Shown: positions 60,313 to 64,000 of the stretch, piece by piece
How positions within the stretch are numbered: position 1 is the stretch's first letter
Layout of the letters: every line of letters begins with the position of its first letter
From: Breviolum minutum Mf 1.05b.01
Taxonomy: Eukaryota; Sar; Dinophyceae; Suessiales; Symbiodiniaceae
Direction of reading: 5' to 3'
DNA length: 64,000 nucleotides
Assembly (NCBI GenBank): GCA_000507305.1
Contig: DF240091.1
Location: forward strand, 62,001 to 126,000
Notes under the pieces: generated by a model
Database searches by the model: none
Told to the model about the DNA's origin: nothing
What the model saw: the letters and a program-made list of their open reading frames with translations, nothing else
Made by a program: the position numbers and the translations under genes

Positions 60313-62964
60313 TGATGCAAGATTGCTTGAGGGCCGGCTTTGGGGATGATGCAGCCCTGGTGTATTTTGCCAGTGCATGGCTTGATGGACTCGAAGATTC
60401 AGAGATTGAAGGAACTTGCAGTGCAATAGACGCGACAGATGGCTGTAGCTCAAAATGCTTGCCCTCCTCAATATATCTAGATTCGTGCAAGTTGCAACCC
60501 ATATATATATATATTATACAGAATTTATCATGAATATATCATATCTAAAGACATCTTTGTCTTGTTGCCCGAAATGTTCAGCCATTGCCAACGTGGATGT
60601 AAAAGTTTCAATCTATATATTTGCGTTTGCAGTTGGCTGAAGTTGCTTTTGATTCTTCCGGTGCAGCTGCCATTTCAGAGAAACCCCAACTTAGCATGCT
60701 CAGAGTTTACGCTGGGAGACCTGCAGTCAGGCCCGGGCCTGGGTGGATTGGAATGGTTTGCATTGTTTTCTTCAAACAGGATGGTTGTTTCTACCCTCCC
60801 TAAAACTAACAGTTCGCACCTAAAATAGGCCATCCCAAAAGGAAACTAGTCTTCAGGGAGGGTACTGGATTTTGTTGGTGCTGGTTGGTGCGCATAGCCA
60901 CAGAGCTATACCACAAACATTCATAAACATTCTGGATGGTACAGATTGCGGTGGGCCTTCTCTTTTTTGGGGGGATGGATTTGGTGGTCAAAATCTACAA
61001 CAACCCATGGATATACAGAATTATACGCATGTATTTTGGACGATTAGTCAGATTGAGAGACATCGAGGCTTTTGAGATGTAGCATATATTTGATCCAGTG
61101 GCGTGTATCTTACAATCAATCCTTACATGTGTTTGTGGTTGCCACATGATGTTTTTTTAATACCACGCTGTTCTTGGATGTTTCAATTGATTCTGTCCTG
61201 CCATTGTTGGGACCACGTGACGATTATGTAGTTGTTTGATATGTTTGTGAATTCGCTAGTTTTTGTTCCCCTTTACTCAACCTGAGAATTTGCACAAAAT
61301 ATGTTTTCAACATAATAATGCTGAAGCCAGTCCAACCAAGTTCAGGCTAAGTGCGGGCCGTAGCAACCGCAGCGCGATGGCAGCGGAACGGAAAGTCGTA
61401 GTACCCGTGGAACGTCAGAGGCACACGGGTCTCATCGGAGTGAGTAGGCCCTAAAAGAAAGCAGGGGTTCCGTGAACATGGAAACACTAAATAAATGATG
61501 CACCTGATCATACCATAACTTGGGGGTTGCTAAAAACCTTGTAACAGTGGGATTAATAATCTATTCTCATCTTTATGAAGGGACCCTAATTTACCTTCAC
61601 TATCGGTGAAAATCAGTTGCTCAGGCTTAACACACAACTTTTGAAAGCAGCAGCTATCAACAAAAGGAAGATTTGGAGTTTGGAGTCCCCTTGGATAGGG
61701 AAATGGACACAGGACAAAACATGGTGCCACTTTCTTGCGAAGATTTAGCACCTGAGATGATGCTATCCAGACACACAACTGTTGCCTTTCGAACTTGGGG
61801 GGTGTCAATTGTAATCCATCAAGGTGAGCCAGAGAGAGTCCATGATCGAAACACATATATTTTTTCTAGATACAAATGAAATGGGATTTCCACCCACTAA
61901 ACAAGCTAGCGGATTCAAGATTTGTTTCAAGGTATTTTCGTAATAAGATTATTAAAAGAGTATTCGAGTTTTTTCATGATTAAAGGTCGAATCCTACATA
62001 TTACTGTAATCAGACTGTCTCAATGGCTGGATGATCCCTTTAAGGTTTGTGATGATCGTTTTGACAGGGCTTTCCTGACGGGTAGGCTGCTTCAGTACTT
62101 GACCATTCCTTTCCTTCATCAAAGTTTATGTTGCCGGTTTGTTTCTCTCAAATTGCCATAAAAATATATAAAAATACCGAAGTTGCTACTTCGACAGTTA
62201 AACATATATGACTTTTGGTTGTTTTCATATTATTATGAACTTGCCCAACTGATCACCAACCTTTTCAGATACCAAAACGCAGGGTGAAGTACCAGTACCT
62301 CATATTCACTGTAGAAATGACCTACTTTTGGTGGTACTAAATCCCTTTGTGTCAAAGGCCCTACACACTTCCTTGATGTTTGTCGGTTCGTTTCATTGCT
62401 TAACTTCAAGCCACTTCACCGATGTACCAAATTTTGAAGGCAAGAATTGCTCCTGGATGTGTGCATTTTCGTGACGAACCAGGTGCTGCAAGTGGAAACT
62501 CCAATTGTTGATTTTTCTATGCCCAGATGAGGGGTGGAAACGGACGGGTTTCCTGCAAAGAAACTAAGGTTTCTATGCTTCACTGAGTCAATGATCTATA
62601 TTTTTACGGGGTACGGTTTCTCCATACATTTTGGCCAGGAAATTCTATAAGATTTGCCGATTTGCCAGTCTATATATTGGAAAAGACTGAAGCGTATACT
62701 GAGGGAAGTTCATGGCTTGATACCCATTCTCTTCATTCCTTTTCTGCTGCAGAAAAACCCTTGCGGGTGACGTGACAAAACTGGAGATGCAACTGTTTTG
62801 TCGAATGAATCCCTCTAGCCGATGCACCAGTCCCACCTTTTCATTTTACATCATTTTACTGTGCTTGGCAGGCGATTTTCAGGTATCTCAACTGCACCAA
62901 CGCCGAGACCTGTGCCATTCCAGCCGTGGTGACTGCTGCCCGTGTCTTCTTCGCCTGGGCCTGA
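60313..62964 (+). CDS. Unrecognised multi-exon gene, stop at 62962-62964
   Basis: Exons: about 60313-60440 (QDCLRAGFGDDAALVYFASA, WLDGLEDSEIE), 60633-60755 (LAEVAFDSSGAAAISEKPQL, SMLRVYAGRPAVRPGPGWIG; phase 0/0), about 61325-61439 (TKFRLSAGRSNRSAMAAERK, VVVPVERQRHTGLIG; GTGAGT donor), about 61650-61823 (FGVPLDREMDTGQNMVPLSC, MLSRHTTVAFRTWGVSIVIH; GTGAGC donor), and 62883-62964 (YLNCTNAETCAIPAVVTAAR, VFFAWA, TGA). Splice consensus is good for most, but not all phases could be linked, so exons may be missing. No domain is recognised. The last exon ends in a hydrophobic helix, which could be membrane-embedded. Confidence 0.45.
60792..60864. repeat. MITE family A, copy 14 (internally shortened)
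   Basis: TACCCTCCCTAAAACTAACA, GTTCGCACC, CATCCCAAAAGGAAACTAGT and CTTCAGGGAGGGTA. 73 bp, TA ends kept. It starts 36 bp after the donor at 60756. Confidence 0.75.
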
Positions 62965-63322
62965 GCTGAATTTTTGGGCATGTTGCCTGAGTTTCCTTCT
63001 CTTGTTTTGACAAGTCAAAAAAAGGATGATTCGCATTGCGCATGTTTTTTTCAGGGAGTGTTTTCATGTGTATTCCAGAAAAGGATGGGATAGGTTTGCC
63101 TTTAGCTTTCAAGATGTTTTTAACGTATAACATCTTATAACCTGACCTTGTGCCTTGTCAAAGATGCTAACATTAAACTTCAAGGATTGTCTTGTAGCAA
63201 CTTTGAAAAAATGTTTTTCTGATTGCTTCCCTTCATACGTTGCCTGCCATTGCCAGTTGTTTGGAATGCCGCCCGCATCTGACAGGTGGCGTGCAATACG
63301 CTTTTATTGGTGGGTTTTTCAG

Positions 63323-63423
63323 ATCAGTTAAAGACTGCTGCCTCCCTGCCACAGACCGATGAAGTAAAGAAGGACCATGCAGCAGCTGACAGTTGGAAAA
63401 AACAGGCTGTTGCCTTGAAATTG
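63323..63423 (+). CDS. Exon of an unrecognised gene
   Basis: After TTTTTCAG (AG at 63321-63322) the frame reads QLKTAASLPQTDEVKKDHAA, then ADSWKKQAVALKL, ending at GTGTGA (phase 0). The start may instead be 63328. It is charged and helical. It lies downstream of a stop at 62964, so it probably belongs to another gene, perhaps with the frame at 63885. Confidence 0.45.
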
Positions 63424-63884
63424 GTGTGACTTGTTAGAGGCTTTGCAAGGTGGAAAATCATAAGATGCATATATCATATATGTATATGTAAGGTTTTTGA
63501 AGGTGATGTATATGGTAACCAAGAAACGCGCATGTAATTATGTATAGTTTGTACATTGGGTTTGAAACCATTCAAATACGTGTAGTATAGTGTTTTTTGG
63601 ACATGTAGCTTGAAATATTGATGTGTGGTTCTTAATCAAGAGTGTTCTTAACCCGAAGTCCCTCGGTGGAAAAAAAACAACTATCCCCCAAAGTGTCCGC
63701 AACTGCACCTGTGTATGTTGATGAACAAAATATTGAAGTTACATAGACATAGCCTTGACCATCAGCAAAGAGCAAACACACACCTTAAAACCAAAACATT
63801 GCTATTGCTGTTGTGATAGGCCTCACTGTAGAGGTAGGTTTGATACTGGAACCGGCTGGGTGAATCTCATTTGTTCGCTTCGCA

Positions 63885-64000
63885 ATGCCACAGACTACTT
63901 TCTTTCAATCCTCCAAATCACCGCAATCTTCCACAGGACATAGAAGCGATGGAGAAGAGGAGGCGAAAGGCCTCCAACTGTATGGATATTGGTTATGGGG
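63885..64000 (+). CDS. Possible gene start running off the window
   Basis: An ATG at 63885 opens 38 codons to the window end (MPQTTFFQSSKSPQSSTGHR, SDGEEEAKGLQLYGYW). An overlapping frame (SLRNATDYFLSILQITAIF) is also protein-like but stops at about 63943. Partial; no family is recognised. Confidence 0.3.
   Translation, partial: MPQTTFFQSSKSPQSSTGHRSDGEEEAKGLQLYGYWLW

Noticed and set aside
1..64000. CRISPR array, rRNA, tRNA or bacterial operon
   Set aside because: No regularly spaced repeats with unique spacers, no rRNA-like stretch, no cloverleaf noticed, and no ribosome-binding-site-led gene strings. The architecture is eukaryotic.

Overview
This window looks like nuclear DNA of a dinoflagellate, probably Symbiodiniaceae or a relative. 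Four things support this. (1) Coding sequence comes as many short exons (about 50-200 nt) separated by introns of about 100 nt to more than 1 kb. (2) Every exon chain I could support is on the + strand. (3) Splice junctions are GT-AG, with some GC donors. (4) One gene (2050-4089) belongs to a protein family I know as very high-copy in Symbiodinium gene sets. No bacterial operon, rRNA, tRNA or CRISPR array is visible. Exons were found by hand, from reading frame, splice-site consensus and phase agreement. Gene ends are therefore approximate, and some joined gene models may really be two genes.

Layout. 0.7-4.1 kb: a GIY-YIG-like endonuclease module, followed by the high-copy dinoflagellate protein with a reading-frame break; their phases would allow one fused gene. 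5.4-10.3 kb: a gene with short helical repeats like the MgtE N domain, including a poly-Asp exon encoded by a GAT microsatellite. 12.2-18.4 kb: a SirB1/FBXO21-like transglutaminase-fold gene split over several exons. 19.4-33.6 kb: a long series of exons of unrecognised gene(s), probably more than one. 35.3-45.6 kb: a multi-exon MFS transporter of the SPX-MFS/MFSD8 type. 45.8-48.1 kb: small unrecognised gene(s). 48.9-57.1 kb: an unrecognised gene with a second GAT/poly-Asp tract. 58.0-59.0 kb: an essentially single-exon glycosyltransferase-like gene. 60.3-63.4 kb: another unrecognised multi-exon gene. A possible new gene starts at 63885 and runs off the end.

The non-coding part is rich in short palindromic (MITE-like) repeats in at least six families. 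Three of them (A, B, C) end in TA, as expected for Tc1/mariner-type insertion. Many copies lie within 0-60 bp of a predicted splice site, and two run almost into the 3' splice site. This is the most interesting signal in the window: it fits introner-like activity, in which small transposons create or colonise introns. Microsatellites (GTT, GAT, CTATC, GATA, TA) are also common, and two of the GAT tracts are inside predicted exons.
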